Shown: one piece after another, positions 6,783 to 16,814 of the stretch
Numbering within the stretch: the first letter of the stretch is position 1
How the letters are laid out: the number at the start of each line of letters is the position of its first letter
NCBI RefSeq assembly: GCF_018332695.1
Contig: NZ_BOQN01000128.1
Location: 45,274-109,273, forward strand
From: Paractinoplanes toevensis
GTDB lineage: Bacteria > Actinomycetota > Actinomycetes > Mycobacteriales > Micromonosporaceae
Reading direction: 5' to 3'
DNA: 64,000 nt
Made by a program: the position numbers and the translations under genes
The notes under the pieces: model-generated
The model's input: only the letters and a program-made list of their open reading frames with translations
Told to the model about the DNA's origin: nothing
Databases searched by the model: none

Positions 6783-9700
6783 TCAGGAAACCACAACCCG
6801 GTTCCGGCCGCCCTCCTTGGCGCCGTAGAGCGCGTGGTCGGCGCGGGCCAGCAACTGGTCGAGGGACGCGTCGGACGGGTCGAGGTGGGCCAGGCCGACG
6901 CTGATCGTGACGGTCAGCGCGCCGGCCTGGGTCGGGATCGGCTCGTCGCCGACCGCGCGGCGCATCCGCTCGGCCAGGTCCTCGGCCTCCCCCTCGTGGT
7001 CGGGCAGCACCACGGCGAACTCCTCGCCGCCGTAACGGCCGAGCACGTCGGAGTGCCGGATGCTCGCGCGGACCCGGGTGGCCACGGCCCGGATCACCTC
7101 GTCGCCGACGCCGTGCCCGTACGTATCGTTGATGTTCTTGAATTTGTCGATGTCCAGCATCGCGGCCGCGAGCACCCGCTCGCCGCGGCCGGCCGCCTCC
7201 ACGAGGGCGCCGGCGATGGCGTAGAAGTGCCGCCGGTTGTGCTGGCCGGTGAGCTCGTCCATGGTGGCCAGTTCCTGCACCCGGCTGAACAGGCACGCGT
7301 TCAGGTAGGCGCTCATCCCCTGGGTGGCCAGCGCGGACGCGACCTGCGCGGTGCCTTCGCCGAACGCGTCGGCGCCGAGCAGGGCGACCCCGGCCCGGCC
7401 GTCGCGGTGTTGCAACGGCACGGCCAGCACCGCCGTCGCGCCGCCGAGCAGCGCGGCCAGCGCGGGCGCGTCGATCAGCGCCGGCTCCTCGCCCACCACG
7501 ACCGGCACCGGCAGCGGGCCGCCGAGAACGGCCGGGTCGGCCTTGCCGGTCGCCTCCATCACCATCGTGCCGTCCGCGCTGAGTAGCAGGCCGGCGGCGG
7601 CGTCGAGGTGGTCGGCGAGCATGCCGAACAGGGTGCGCAGCAACTGCGCCGGATTGTGGATGCCGCTGAGTTCGGCGAGGCTGGCCCGCAGCATCTCGGC
7701 GAACGCCTGCTGCTGCTGGGCGGAACGCACGGCGAGGTGCAGTTGCGCGGCCCGGGCGGTCTCCAGGGAGACCGCGACGTGGCTGGTCACGCTGGTGAGC
7801 ACCTCGACGTCGTCCTCGGTGAAGATGCCCCGCGCCAGCCGGCTGTCCAGGTAGACGACGCCCAGCAGGGTCCCCTTGAACCGGACCGGCACCACCATGA
7901 TGCTGCGCAGACCGTGCTGGACCGCGCTGCGCGAGCCGAGCGCCGCGCCGTGTTCGGTGCCGGTGACCACGACCGCCTCGCCGTCGGCGGCGACCCGCCG
8001 CACCAGTGACGAGCCGTAGTCGGCGGTCTCGGCCAGGTCGGCGCCGCCGGCCGTGCGGCCGGCGAACTGCACCGGCTCCCCCGCGTCGTCCAGCAGGAAG
8101 AACAGCGCCCGCTCGGCGCCGAGGATGCGCAGCATCTCGTCGAGCGTGACCCGGGCCAACTCCTGCGGGTCGAGGACGGTGGCCGCGGCCGCGCCGATCT
8201 GCTGCAGCGCTTCGAGCCGGCGGTCCCGGCCGCCCCGGCGTTCGATGGCGGTGTGCCGGTTGGTGGCGGCACCGTCCTCGGCGCCGAACTCGGCGCGGGC
8301 CTGGCGGCGGCGCGACTCCCAGCCGTGGTGGGTGGCCAACGCGATCGCCAGGCGGGCCTGCCGGTCCGACTCGTTGACCATGCCGAGCTGCCGGAACGCC
8401 CGGGCGCGGAAGCGGGCCACCTCGAAGTGGATGATCGGCGCGTCGGCCTGCCGGGCCACGTGCTCGGCCTTGTCGCTCCACTCGACGGCCTTCGCCGGCT
8501 CCCCGGTCATCTGGGCGATGGCGGCCTCGCCGATCAGGTAGGCGGCCTCCAGGATCGGGGTCGCCTTGCGGACCCGGTTCAGGTCGGCGACGGCGGCGCG
8601 GGCGGCCGCGAGCCGGGCCGGGCGCTGCGCCTCGGTGGCCATCCGCAGCTGGGCCATCCGGCCGTGCGACTGCCAGGCGTAGAACAGCTTGTGCTGCGTC
8701 ATCATCTCGCGGACGCGCAGGCCGAGGCCGCGCCACTCGGCGATCAGCGCCTCGAACGGCTCACCGAACTCGCCCTGCTCGACCAGCGCGCACGCGTTGG
8801 CGACCAGCATGTGGGCGAGCTGCACCTTGGGCGTGGTGTCCCAGGGCAGGTTCTCCCGCAGGTCGGCGAGGGCGGCGACGGCGTCACCGTGCCGGCCCTG
8901 CATGGCCGGGATCATCACCGGCAGCATGCCGAACGACGTGCCGCGCACCAGCGCCGGGTCGGAGAGCCAGCGCAGGCCACGCTCGTACTCGGCCTGGCTC
9001 TGGTCGATGTAGCCGCGCAGCAGCATCCGGATGCCGATGGTCGCGAAGCCGGGGATCAGCTGGGCCGGGCCGTACCACCGGGCGTTGTGGGTGATGGCCT
9101 CCTCGAAGGAGGTGCCGCCGTCGTGGCTGCCGAACAGCCAGGCGGCGCCGCGCATCCACTCCACGTAGGCGGTCAGGGCCGGGTCGCCGAGCTGCTCGGC
9201 CACCGCGGCGGCCCGGGCGAACAGCCGGTCGGCGGTGCCGCGCAGCTTGATCACGGCGGCGACGTAGCCGACCAGGCAGTAGACCCGGACGTACTCCGGG
9301 CAGGGGCCGAGCCGGTTGACGGCGTACATCGCCCGCATCGCGAGAACGCCGGCCTCGCGCACGCGCAGGCCGACCGCGGCGGCATAGCCGCCGGCGTCCA
9401 GGACGGCGGCCAGCGCGGCGAGATCGTCGCGCCGCCGGCCCTGAGCTTTTCCGAAACCCCATCCGGTACGGCGGACAAGCCCACCGGCGAGTCCGATGCC
9501 CAACGTGGAGGCGACGAGCCCGAACGGGTTGCGCGGCAACGGGCGGCGCAACTCGGCGAGGGCTCCCCCGGCCGCCTCCAGGGCCTTCTGGTCGTCCCAG
9601 ACGGTGTGGTGCAGCTCGATCCGGGTGGTGAGCAGCCCGGCGCGCACCCGCCGGTCCGGCTCGCCCGCCATCGCCGTGTCCAGGGTGGTGCCGGCCTCGG

Positions 9701-11930
9701 CGAACCGGGCCGCGCGCAGGTAGGCGAGGGCGAGCGGGTGCAGCACCGCGGAGCTCGGCGACGGGTCCAGGGCGAACGCGTCCTCCAGATAGCCGATCGC
9801 CTCGGCCGGAGCCATGTCGTCGAGGGCGCGCAGCCCGGCGGAGAGCGCGCTGCGCCGGCGCCGGTCCGGGGCGATGGCGTCACCGGCCCGCCGGTGGTGC
9901 CGGGCGACCGCGTACACGTGGTCGGCGTCGCGCAGGTGCTCGGGCAGGCCCTCGAGGGCGTCGGCGATGGCCGCGTGCAGCCCGCGCAGCCGCTCCTCGC
10001 CGACGCCGTCCAGCAGCGCCTCGCGCAGCAGTGGGTGCATGAAGACGAACCAGCCGCCCGGCCGGGCCTCGACGACCCGGCGTTCCACCGCGGCGGCCAC
10101 CGCGGACACCACCGCGTCGGCTTCGCCACCCGCCGCGACCAGCGTCTCGGTGCGGAACCGCGGACCGACGACGGCCGCGGTGACCAGGAAGTCCCGGTCG
10201 CCGTCGGTGAGCGTGGCGAGCCGGGAGGCCAGCAGGGCGCGCACGTCCTCGGCGGCGGGCAGCGCGTCGGCGCCGGCCAGGTCGAAGTGCCAGGTGCCCC
10301 AGAGCGGGGTGAGCAGCCCGGCGTCGAGCAGCCGCAGCAGGTAGGTGACCACGGCGAGCGGCGAACCGTCGGTGCGGGCCGCCACGTGCGCGGTCAGATC
10401 GGCCGGCACGATCGCACCGGGCAGCCGGGACGCGACGAGGGCCTCGACCTCGGCCGGGTCCAGCGGGGTGCAGTCCAGCTCGAGGTCGGCGTGCGCCTCG
10501 GTCGGGATGCCGGAGCCGTCCCGCTCGGTGAGCACCAGCAGCAGCGGCAGCCGGGGCAGCTCGGGCAGGAGCCGGGCCAGGACGGCGCGGCTGCCCTGGT
10601 CGAGCCAGTGCGCGTCGTCGCAGATCAGCATCAGGCCGTGGTGGTTGCGGGCCAGCTCGGCCAGGAACGTGGCGACGGCCCCGAACAGGTGGTCGTCGCG
10701 GGCCTCGACACCGGCCCGGGCGGCGTCGCCGAGCAACTCCCCGAGCCGGCCGGTCAGCCGGGCGACCAGGACCGGACCGGCGACCGTGGCGGCCTCCCGG
10801 ATGCGCTGCTCGGCCTCGGCCCGGCGGTCGGCCGGCAGCAGGGCGACGGCCTGCAGGTAGTCCTCGACGGCGGCACGCAGCGGGGCGAGCGGCAGGGCCT
10901 CGTCCTCCTGGCAGGCGGCCCGCAGCACCGGCACGTCGGTGGCGAGCGCCGCGGCCTCCTCGGCCAGCCGGGTGCGGCCCGAGCCGCCGGGACCGCGGAT
11001 GACGGCGACGCCGCCGCGGCCGGTGCGGGCGCTGCGCCACCGGTCGGCGAGCCCCTCCCGCTCGGTCAGCCGGCCGCACATCGGCCAGCGGGTGACGGCC
11101 GCCTGGGCGGCGACCTCACCGCCGGGGCACTCCCGCAACGCGGCCAGCAGCGCGGCGGCGTCCGGGTAACGGTCGTCGGGGTCCTTCGCGAGCAGCCGGA
11201 CGACGACCGCGGCGAGCGCCGGGCTGCCCGCGGTCACCTCCGGTACCGGGGCGGTCAGGTGCAGCCGCAGCAGTTGGCCCACGTCGTCGGCCTCGAACGG
11301 CACCCCGCCGGTGAGGCACTCGAACAGCACCACGCCGAGCGAGTAGAGGTCGGAACGGCCGTCGACCGGGCGCTTGAGCATGCCGGACTGCTCCGGCGAG
11401 GTGTAGAGGAACGTGCCGACCGCCCGGTCCTGAGCGGTCTCCGGCTCGGCCCCGAGCAGCGCCAGCCCGAAATCGATCAGCTTCGCGGTGCCGTCCGGGG
11501 ACATCATGATGTTGCCCGGCTTGACGTCGCGGTGCACCAGGCCGACCCGGTGCACGGCGGCCAGGCCACGGGCCAGCTGGGCGGCCAGCTCGACCACCCG
11601 CTCGGCCGGCAGCGGCCCGTGCGAGAGCTGGTCGGCCAGGGAGCCGCCGGGGATGTACTCGAGAACCATGGCGGGTGCGCCGCCGAGCCGGCCGGCCGCC
11701 AGGATGAGCGGCACGCTCGGGTCGTCGACGCAGGCGAGCAGCGCGGCCTCGCGGTGGAATGCGAGGAGAAGGCCCGGGTCGGCGGCGTTGTCCGGGTTGG
11801 GACGTTTGAGGGCGTACGTGGCGTGGTCACGCCGGGCGCGATGCACCGTCGTGAACGCGCCCCGGCCCAGCTCGTCGCCGACGACCAGGCCGGTGAGGTC
11901 CGCTGCCTGGATCTCAGTCACTACCATCAC
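6783..11930 (-). CDS. Giant kinase-ATPase-GAF-GAF-diguanylate cyclase signalling protein
   Basis: The 1715-residue protein is PknK-like at its N-terminus, with a C-terminal cyclase. The kinase domain (about 15-270) has VHRDVKPGN, LIDFG and YTSPEQ intact. A P-loop ATPase of the AAA/MalT type begins near 310 (GPGGSGRTRL), with a hydrophobic DD strand (LMLICDDAHW) as Walker B. A long helical, TPR-like region follows (about 650-1150), then two GAF domains (about 1215-1530). The last 170 residues form a GGDEF domain with an active-site GGEEF and a complete inhibitory site RHSD five residues before it, so it should make cyclic di-GMP under product feedback. There is no transmembrane segment; it is cytoplasmic. 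A GTG start at 11930, seven bases after AGGAG, is preferred; an ATG follows at 11927. Confidence 0.87.
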   Translation of the reverse strand: MMVVTEIQAADLTGLVVGDELGRGAFTTVHRARRDHATYALKRPNPDNAADPGLLLAFHREAALLACVDDPSVPLILAAGRLGGAPAMVLEYIPGGSLADQLSHGPLPAERVVELAAQLARGLAAVHRVGLVHRDVKPGNIMMSPDGTAKLIDFGLALLGAEPETAQDRAVGTFLYTSPEQSGMLKRPVDGRSDLYSLGVVLFECLTGGVPFEADDVGQLLRLHLTAPVPEVTAGSPALAAVVVRLLAKDPDDRYPDAAALLAALRECPGGEVAAQAAVTRWPMCGRLTEREGLADRWRSARTGRGGVAVIRGPGGSGRTRLAEEAAALATDVPVLRAACQEDEALPLAPLRAAVEDYLQAVALLPADRRAEAEQRIREAATVAGPVLVARLTGRLGELLGDAARAGVEARDDHLFGAVATFLAELARNHHGLMLICDDAHWLDQGSRAVLARLLPELPRLPLLLVLTERDGSGIPTEAHADLELDCTPLDPAEVEALVASRLPGAIVPADLTAHVAARTDGSPLAVVTYLLRLLDAGLLTPLWGTWHFDLAGADALPAAEDVRALLASRLATLTDGDRDFLVTAAVVGPRFRTETLVAAGGEADAVVSAVAAAVERRVVEARPGGWFVFMHPLLREALLDGVGEERLRGLHAAIADALEGLPEHLRDADHVYAVARHHRRAGDAIAPDRRRRSALSAGLRALDDMAPAEAIGYLEDAFALDPSPSSAVLHPLALAYLRAARFAEAGTTLDTAMAGEPDRRVRAGLLTTRIELHHTVWDDQKALEAAGGALAELRRPLPRNPFGLVASTLGIGLAGGLVRRTGWGFGKAQGRRRDDLAALAAVLDAGGYAAAVGLRVREAGVLAMRAMYAVNRLGPCPEYVRVYCLVGYVAAVIKLRGTADRLFARAAAVAEQLGDPALTAYVEWMRGAAWLFGSHDGGTSFEEAITHNARWYGPAQLIPGFATIGIRMLLRGYIDQSQAEYERGLRWLSDPALVRGTSFGMLPVMIPAMQGRHGDAVAALADLRENLPWDTTPKVQLAHMLVANACALVEQGEFGEPFEALIAEWRGLGLRVREMMTQHKLFYAWQSHGRMAQLRMATEAQRPARLAAARAAVADLNRVRKATPILEAAYLIGEAAIAQMTGEPAKAVEWSDKAEHVARQADAPIIHFEVARFRARAFRQLGMVNESDRQARLAIALATHHGWESRRRQARAEFGAEDGAATNRHTAIERRGGRDRRLEALQQIGAAAATVLDPQELARVTLDEMLRILGAERALFFLLDDAGEPVQFAGRTAGGADLAETADYGSSLVRRVAADGEAVVVTGTEHGAALGSRSAVQHGLRSIMVVPVRFKGTLLGVVYLDSRLARGIFTEDDVEVLTSVTSHVAVSLETARAAQLHLAVRSAQQQQAFAEMLRASLAELSGIHNPAQLLRTLFGMLADHLDAAAGLLLSADGTMVMEATGKADPAVLGGPLPVPVVVGEEPALIDAPALAALLGGATAVLAVPLQHRDGRAGVALLGADAFGEGTAQVASALATQGMSAYLNACLFSRVQELATMDELTGQHNRRHFYAIAGALVEAAGRGERVLAAAMLDIDKFKNINDTYGHGVGDEVIRAVATRVRASIRHSDVLGRYGGEEFAVVLPDHEGEAEDLAERMRRAVGDEPIPTQAGALTVTISVGLAHLDPSDASLDQLLARADHALYGAKEGGRNRVVVS

Positions 11931-11998
11931 TCCGCTGCTCCTGGGGGTTCCTGGCTCCCATCGGCAGCGGCCGCGCGGACCTGACGATTGCTATCCGT

Positions 11999-13381
<1,383 letters not shown>

Positions 13382-13412
13382 GACAAGGCTCCCCTGCTTA
13401 GGGTGGCCTCCC

Positions 13413-13600
13413 CGCTCTGTCATGGGTACCTGAGAGCTTCGCCGCCCGGTTTCGGGCGGTTTGCACCGTGGGTGCGGGACCACGTCGTCCCGGCTTTCCA
13501 GAGGCGCCTGCCATGCGACGGTATCGGGGGCCTGAGAGATTCCCGGGGAGGATTTGCTCCTTCGGCGCCCCGGCCGGAGCCGGGGACTCTCCCGCCGCGG
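13413..13600 (-). promoter_or_regulatory. Glycine riboswitch, tandem type
   Basis: Read on the minus strand, the first aptamer has GCGGGAGAGTCC, GGCGCCGAAGGAGCAAA and AATCTCTCAGGC (about 13596-13530). The second has CTCTGGAAAG, CACGGTGCAAACC and CTCTCAGGTACC followed by ATGACAGAGCGGGGAGG (about 13505-13413). These are the conserved blocks of tandem glycine riboswitches. A small hairpin (CGCCGC/GCGGCG) precedes the first aptamer. It lies directly before sdaA and most likely turns the gene on with glycine. The second aptamer is the more divergent of the two. Confidence 0.85.
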
Positions 13601-13717
13601 TTCGTGCGGCGCGATCTTCAGTTGTGACTCCCGAGAGTGACAGCCGCTTCCAGGGCCGTCAACTCGCTTAAACCTCCCCGAAGCGACAATCAACCTGCCT
13701 TGATGGGCCGAACGGGT

Positions 13718-13740
13718 ATTCCTATCTCGCAGATAGGAAT
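13718..13740. promoter_or_regulatory. 23-bp perfect palindrome, probable operator
   Basis: ATTCCTATCT and AGATAGGAAT are exact inverted arms around CGC. The site is 46 bases upstream of the EgtA-like gene and about 100 bases upstream of the sdaA riboswitch, between divergent genes. Its AT content contrasts with its surroundings. A possible TTGACG box overlaps just downstream (13752 region). The binding protein is unknown; no regulator gene lies next to it. Confidence 0.65.
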
Positions 13741-13786
13741 GCTATCTTGACGTCTCCCGGACGAGCCGACCCGAGCGGGGCGCCAC

Positions 13787-14941
13787 GTGACACAGTTGAC
13801 CGAGCAGGCCGCCGAGCTGCTCATCGCCGACCGAGCGTTCGCGCCCGCGCCGCCCGGCTTCGTCGGGGCCGCGGTCGACGTCCCGGCGCTCACCCCGCCG
13901 GAGGCACGCACCCGGCTGCGCCACGGCTACCTCGCGGCCCGCTCGGTGCGAACCGCCGTGGTGAGCGGCCCACCCTCCCCCGGCCTGACGAACTGCCTGG
14001 CCCGCATGGCTGAAGACCTCGAACTGGCCCGCCCGATGATCGCGGCTACCGGCACACCGGTCGCCGACGGACCCGGGCGCCCCGACCTCGGCGGATCAGC
14101 GACCGACGGACCCGAGATTCTCCACCTGGACGGATCAGCAACTGACGGGTTCGGAATCCTCGGCCCGGGCGGGTCGGCGACTGACAGGTCCGGGATTCCT
14201 CGCCTGGGCGGGTCAGTGGCCGGCGGGCTCTCCGGGCCGGAGGTGGCCGGCGGCGGGATCCGGGTCGCGCTCGAGGCGGGCCTGGAGGGTGGCGGCCCGC
14301 TCGGCCTCGCCCACCGGTGGCGGCTCGCGCACACCCTCGCTCCGGTGCTGGCCGCGGCCTTCGCCAACACACCCGGCGGCGGCTGGCGCAGCGTGCGGCA
14401 GGCGGCCCGGCGTCACCTGCCGGTGGTGCCGCCGGGTGCGCCACGGGAGGCCTGGATCGCGTACGCGATGGACGCCCCCGACCCGCACGGCCGCAGCCTG
14501 CGCACTCGGTTCCGGGAGGGTTCGGCGCCGCCGGCGGCGGAGCTGACCCGGCACCTGGAGTCGCTGCGCCCGCCGGTGGCCGCCCGCGGCCACCTGGAGA
14601 TCGACGTGGCCGACCACCAGCCCGGCGACGGCTGGCCGGTGCCGATCGCCATCGTCGCCACCCTGCTCGACGACCCGCAGGCCGCCCTCGACGCGACGGC
14701 CGCTACCGCCCACCTGGCCGCCGAGTCCGAATTGTGGGAACGAGCCGCCCGCGAGGCCCTCACCGACCCGGTACTGGCCGCCGCGGCGCGGGATTGCTTC
14801 ATCGCCGCCTATGCGGCTCTGGCCCGCCAGGGGGCCCCGCGCCCCCTGCGCGACGCGGTCGCGGATTTCACCGAGCGTTACGTTCTGCGCGGCCGCACCC
14901 CCGCCGACGACATCCTGGACCGCACCGCCGCCCAGGCCTGA
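13787..14941 (+). CDS. EgtA-like (glutamate-cysteine ligase) protein lacking the catalytic N-terminal part
   Basis: The C-terminal half of this 384-residue protein follows EgtA, the ligase making gamma-glutamylcysteine for ergothioneine. Landmarks are GLAHRWRLAHTLAPVLAAAF, GGWRSVRQAARRHL, ESLRPPVAARGHLEIDV, PVPIAIVATLLDDPQAAL and FTERYVLRGRTPADDIL. Before it, only a short 'CLARMAEDLELARPMI' helix matches. The usual early Glu-rich catalytic strands (EIE and FEPGGQ-type motifs) are not visible, and the stretch normally carrying the middle of the domain is a 13-residue repeat (102-150). It may therefore be an inactive paralog or a decaying gene. The GTG start has only a weak ribosome-binding site. 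Confidence 0.65.
   Translation: MTQLTEQAAELLIADRAFAPAPPGFVGAAVDVPALTPPEARTRLRHGYLAARSVRTAVVSGPPSPGLTNCLARMAEDLELARPMIAATGTPVADGPGRPDLGGSATDGPEILHLDGSATDGFGILGPGGSATDRSGIPRLGGSVAGGLSGPEVAGGGIRVALEAGLEGGGPLGLAHRWRLAHTLAPVLAAAFANTPGGGWRSVRQAARRHLPVVPPGAPREAWIAYAMDAPDPHGRSLRTRFREGSAPPAAELTRHLESLRPPVAARGHLEIDVADHQPGDGWPVPIAIVATLLDDPQAALDATAATAHLAAESELWERAAREALTDPVLAAAARDCFIAAYAALARQGAPRPLRDAVADFTERYVLRGRTPADDILDRTAAQA
14092..14235 (+). repeat. 39-bp in-frame tandem repeat inside the EgtA-like gene
   Basis: Three and a half units encoding GSATDGPEILHLD, GSATDGFGILGPG, GSATDRSGIPRLG and GSVAGG. The period is exactly 13 codons, so the frame is kept. The array takes the place of sequence normally conserved in EgtA-type ligases. 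Confidence 0.8.
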
Positions 14942-15025
14942 CCCCGCCGACGACATCCGGCACCCACGGCCATCACCTGACCCGGCCGACGACATCCCGG
15001 ACCGTACCGCCGCCCAGGTTCGAAC

Positions 15026-15385
15026 CCGGCGTGTGCCCGCGGCGCCAGGCCCAACCCGGCGTGCACCCGCGGGATCAGGCCCAACCCCGGCGTGCACCCG
15101 CGGGATCAGGCCCGATCCCGGCGTGCGCGGCCGGATCAGATCCGACCCCGGCGTCTGCCCGCGGCGCCAGGCCCAACCCCCGCGTGCGCCTGCGCGGTCT
15201 GGCCCAACACCGGCTTGCATCCGCACGGTCAAGCCCAACCCCGGCGTGCGCCGCCGGATCAGATCCGACTTCGGCGTCTGCCCGCGGCGCCAGGCCCAAC
15301 CCCCGCGTGCGCCTGCGCGGTCTGGCCCAACTCCCGCGTGCGTCCGCAGCGTCAGGGACAAACCCGGCGTGTGCCCGCGGGCGCT
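15026..15385. repeat. 30-31 bp tandem array filling a convergent junction
   Basis: About twelve degenerate units of the form CCCGGCGTGCACCCGCGGGA plus TCAGGCCCAAC run up to the stop codon of the desulfurase-like gene. Units 4-6 are duplicated as units 8-10, so there is a second, higher-order period of about 120 bp. The preceding gap (14942-15025) contains a second copy of the last 38 bases of the EgtA-like gene (14905-14942 copied at about 14985-15022). The stretch 14942-15385 holds no gene. Confidence 0.85.
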
Positions 15386-16750
15386 TCAGCGCAGGATGGC
15401 GTGCAGCGCGGCCAGGAGCGCGTCGATGTCGGCCGGGGTGGTGCCGAGGCCGAAGCTGGCGCGCAGCAGGCCGCCCTCACAGCCGTTGTTGCCGGTGGCC
15501 CCGGTCAAGCGGCGGACCAGCGGGTGGGCGCAGAACAGGCCCGCGCGGACGCCGATGCCGAATTCGTCGGCGAGGCGTGTCGCCACGCCGGACGGGTCGC
15601 GGCCGGGCAGGGCGATCGATACGATTCCCACACGCGCTCTCCACGGTCCGAAGATGGTCACCTCGGACGCACCCTTCACATACCGCAGGCCATCGCGCAG
15701 CTGTGCGAGCAGTTGCTGTTCACGGTCGTGCAGCGCTGTCCGGTCGGTCGCCGCCAGCGCCGCGCAGACCGCCGCCAGCGACACCGCGCCGAGCAGGTTG
15801 GGCGTGCCGCCCTCGTGCCTCGCCGGGCCGGTCTGCCAGCGCACGTCGCCGACCTCGTCGCCGACCGCCGCGCTGGCGCCGCCGCCGGCCAGGTAGGGCG
15901 GTGCCGCGTCCAGCCAGTCGGCGCGGCCGGCGAGAACCCCGGCTCCGAACGGCGCGTAGAGCTTGTGCCCCGACAACGCCACGTAGTCGGCGTCGATCTC
16001 GCGCAGGTCGATCGCCTCGTGCGGGGCGAGCTGCGCGGCGTCGACCACGATGCGCGCACCGTGTGCGTGCGCGACCGCGGCCAGGGCACGCACCGGCCAG
16101 ACCTCACCGGTCACGTTGCTGGCACCGGTCACGGCCAGCAGCACCGGTCCGCTCTGCCGACCGCCGCTCGGCGAGGCGCTTCGCCGCGCGCCGCCGAAAC
16201 CGGCACCGCTCGGGTCGGCGCCTCGCCGCGCGCCGCTAAAACCGGCACCACTCGGGTCGGCGCCTCGCCGCGCGCCGCCGAAACCGGCACCGCTCGGGTG
16301 AAGGCTGCCTGAGCCGCTGCGCAGGTCGGTCAGGGCTCGGTCCACGGCCGCCACTGCCTCCTCGGGGGTGGCTGGGGCGGGCAGGCGCAGCTGGTTGGGC
16401 CAGGGCAGCAGGTTGGCGTGGTGCTCGCCGTCGAAGACCACCGTCGTCGTGCCCGGTGGGAGGGCTCGGGCCAGCAGGTTGAGGGCGTCGGTGGTGTTGC
16501 GGGTGAAAACCACCTGGTCGCCGGGGCGGCAGCCGAGGAAGTCGGCGATCACGTCGCGGGCTCGCTCGTACTCCAGGGTGGACGTCTGCGACCGCGGGCC
16601 GGTGCCGCGGTGGACGCTGCCGTAGCTGGGGAGCAGGGCGTTGACCGCTTCGGCGGCGGCTCGCACGCAGGGTGCGGTGGCCGCGTAGTCGAGGTGTACG
16701 AAACCGGCGCCGATGACGTCGAGGTCGGCGGTCTGGACGGCAAGGGACAT
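15386..16750 (-). CDS. Class V PLP-dependent enzyme, cysteine-desulfurase (SufS-like)
   Basis: The 454-residue PLP enzyme has the SufS/CsdA pattern: HLDYAATAPC near the start, FTRNTTDALNLLA, DGEHHANLLPW, AVTGASNVTGEVWPV, VDAAQLAPHEAIDL, the PLP lysine in LSGHKLYAPFG and the catalytic cysteine in RAGLFCAHPL. It should remove sulfur from cysteine or act on a related substrate. A SAM-IV riboswitch in its leader ties it to methionine/SAM supply. Residues about 152-200 are a 14-residue repeat (PSGAGFGGARRGAD) not found in the family. The start has GGAGG seven bases upstream. It is not a close EgtE, whose N-terminus differs. Confidence 0.85.
   Translation of the reverse strand: MSLAVQTADLDVIGAGFVHLDYAATAPCVRAAAEAVNALLPSYGSVHRGTGPRSQTSTLEYERARDVIADFLGCRPGDQVVFTRNTTDALNLLARALPPGTTTVVFDGEHHANLLPWPNQLRLPAPATPEEAVAAVDRALTDLRSGSGSLHPSGAGFGGARRGADPSGAGFSGARRGADPSGAGFGGARRSASPSGGRQSGPVLLAVTGASNVTGEVWPVRALAAVAHAHGARIVVDAAQLAPHEAIDLREIDADYVALSGHKLYAPFGAGVLAGRADWLDAAPPYLAGGGASAAVGDEVGDVRWQTGPARHEGGTPNLLGAVSLAAVCAALAATDRTALHDREQQLLAQLRDGLRYVKGASEVTIFGPWRARVGIVSIALPGRDPSGVATRLADEFGIGVRAGLFCAHPLVRRLTGATGNNGCEGGLLRASFGLGTTPADIDALLAALHAILR
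16165..16300 (-). repeat. 42-bp in-frame tandem repeat inside the desulfurase-like gene
   Basis: Just over three copies encode PSGAGFGGARRGAD with minor changes, between a helix (AVDRALTDLR) and the strand PVLLAVTGAS. The 42-bp period keeps the frame. The insert would form a flexible surface loop and need not abolish activity. Confidence 0.85.
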
Positions 16751-16814
16751 GACAAAGCCTCCGCGAGGGTCGGGGACCCAGGGAGGGCCCGCGCTTGCCC
16801 GCGTCGATCGACGC

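Noticed and set aside
8253..11984. A 1243-codon plus-strand open frame opposite the giant kinase
   Set aside because: Its translation is low-complexity Gly/Arg/Gln/His without any domain. The minus-strand frame has full kinase, ATPase, GAF and GGDEF motifs.
13382..13693. Upstream extension of the serine dehydratase frame to 13423 or 13693
   Set aside because: The region is the glycine riboswitch. The GTG at 13381 has the ribosome site and gives the family N-terminus.
14213..15361. Minus-strand 382-codon frame across the 30-bp array
   Set aside because: It is the translation of the tandem repeat (HAGVGPDRAGARGGWA-like units) with no start signal or homologous domain.
15026..15385. CRISPR array
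   Set aside because: The units are contiguous and degenerate, with no constant repeat and unique spacers and no cas genes.
15386..16750. Assignment as EgtE of ergothioneine synthesis, suggested by the EgtA-like neighbour
   Set aside because: The N-terminus, the HHANLLPW block and the RAGLFCAHPL cysteine site fit SufS/CsdA-type enzymes better, and no other egt genes are present.
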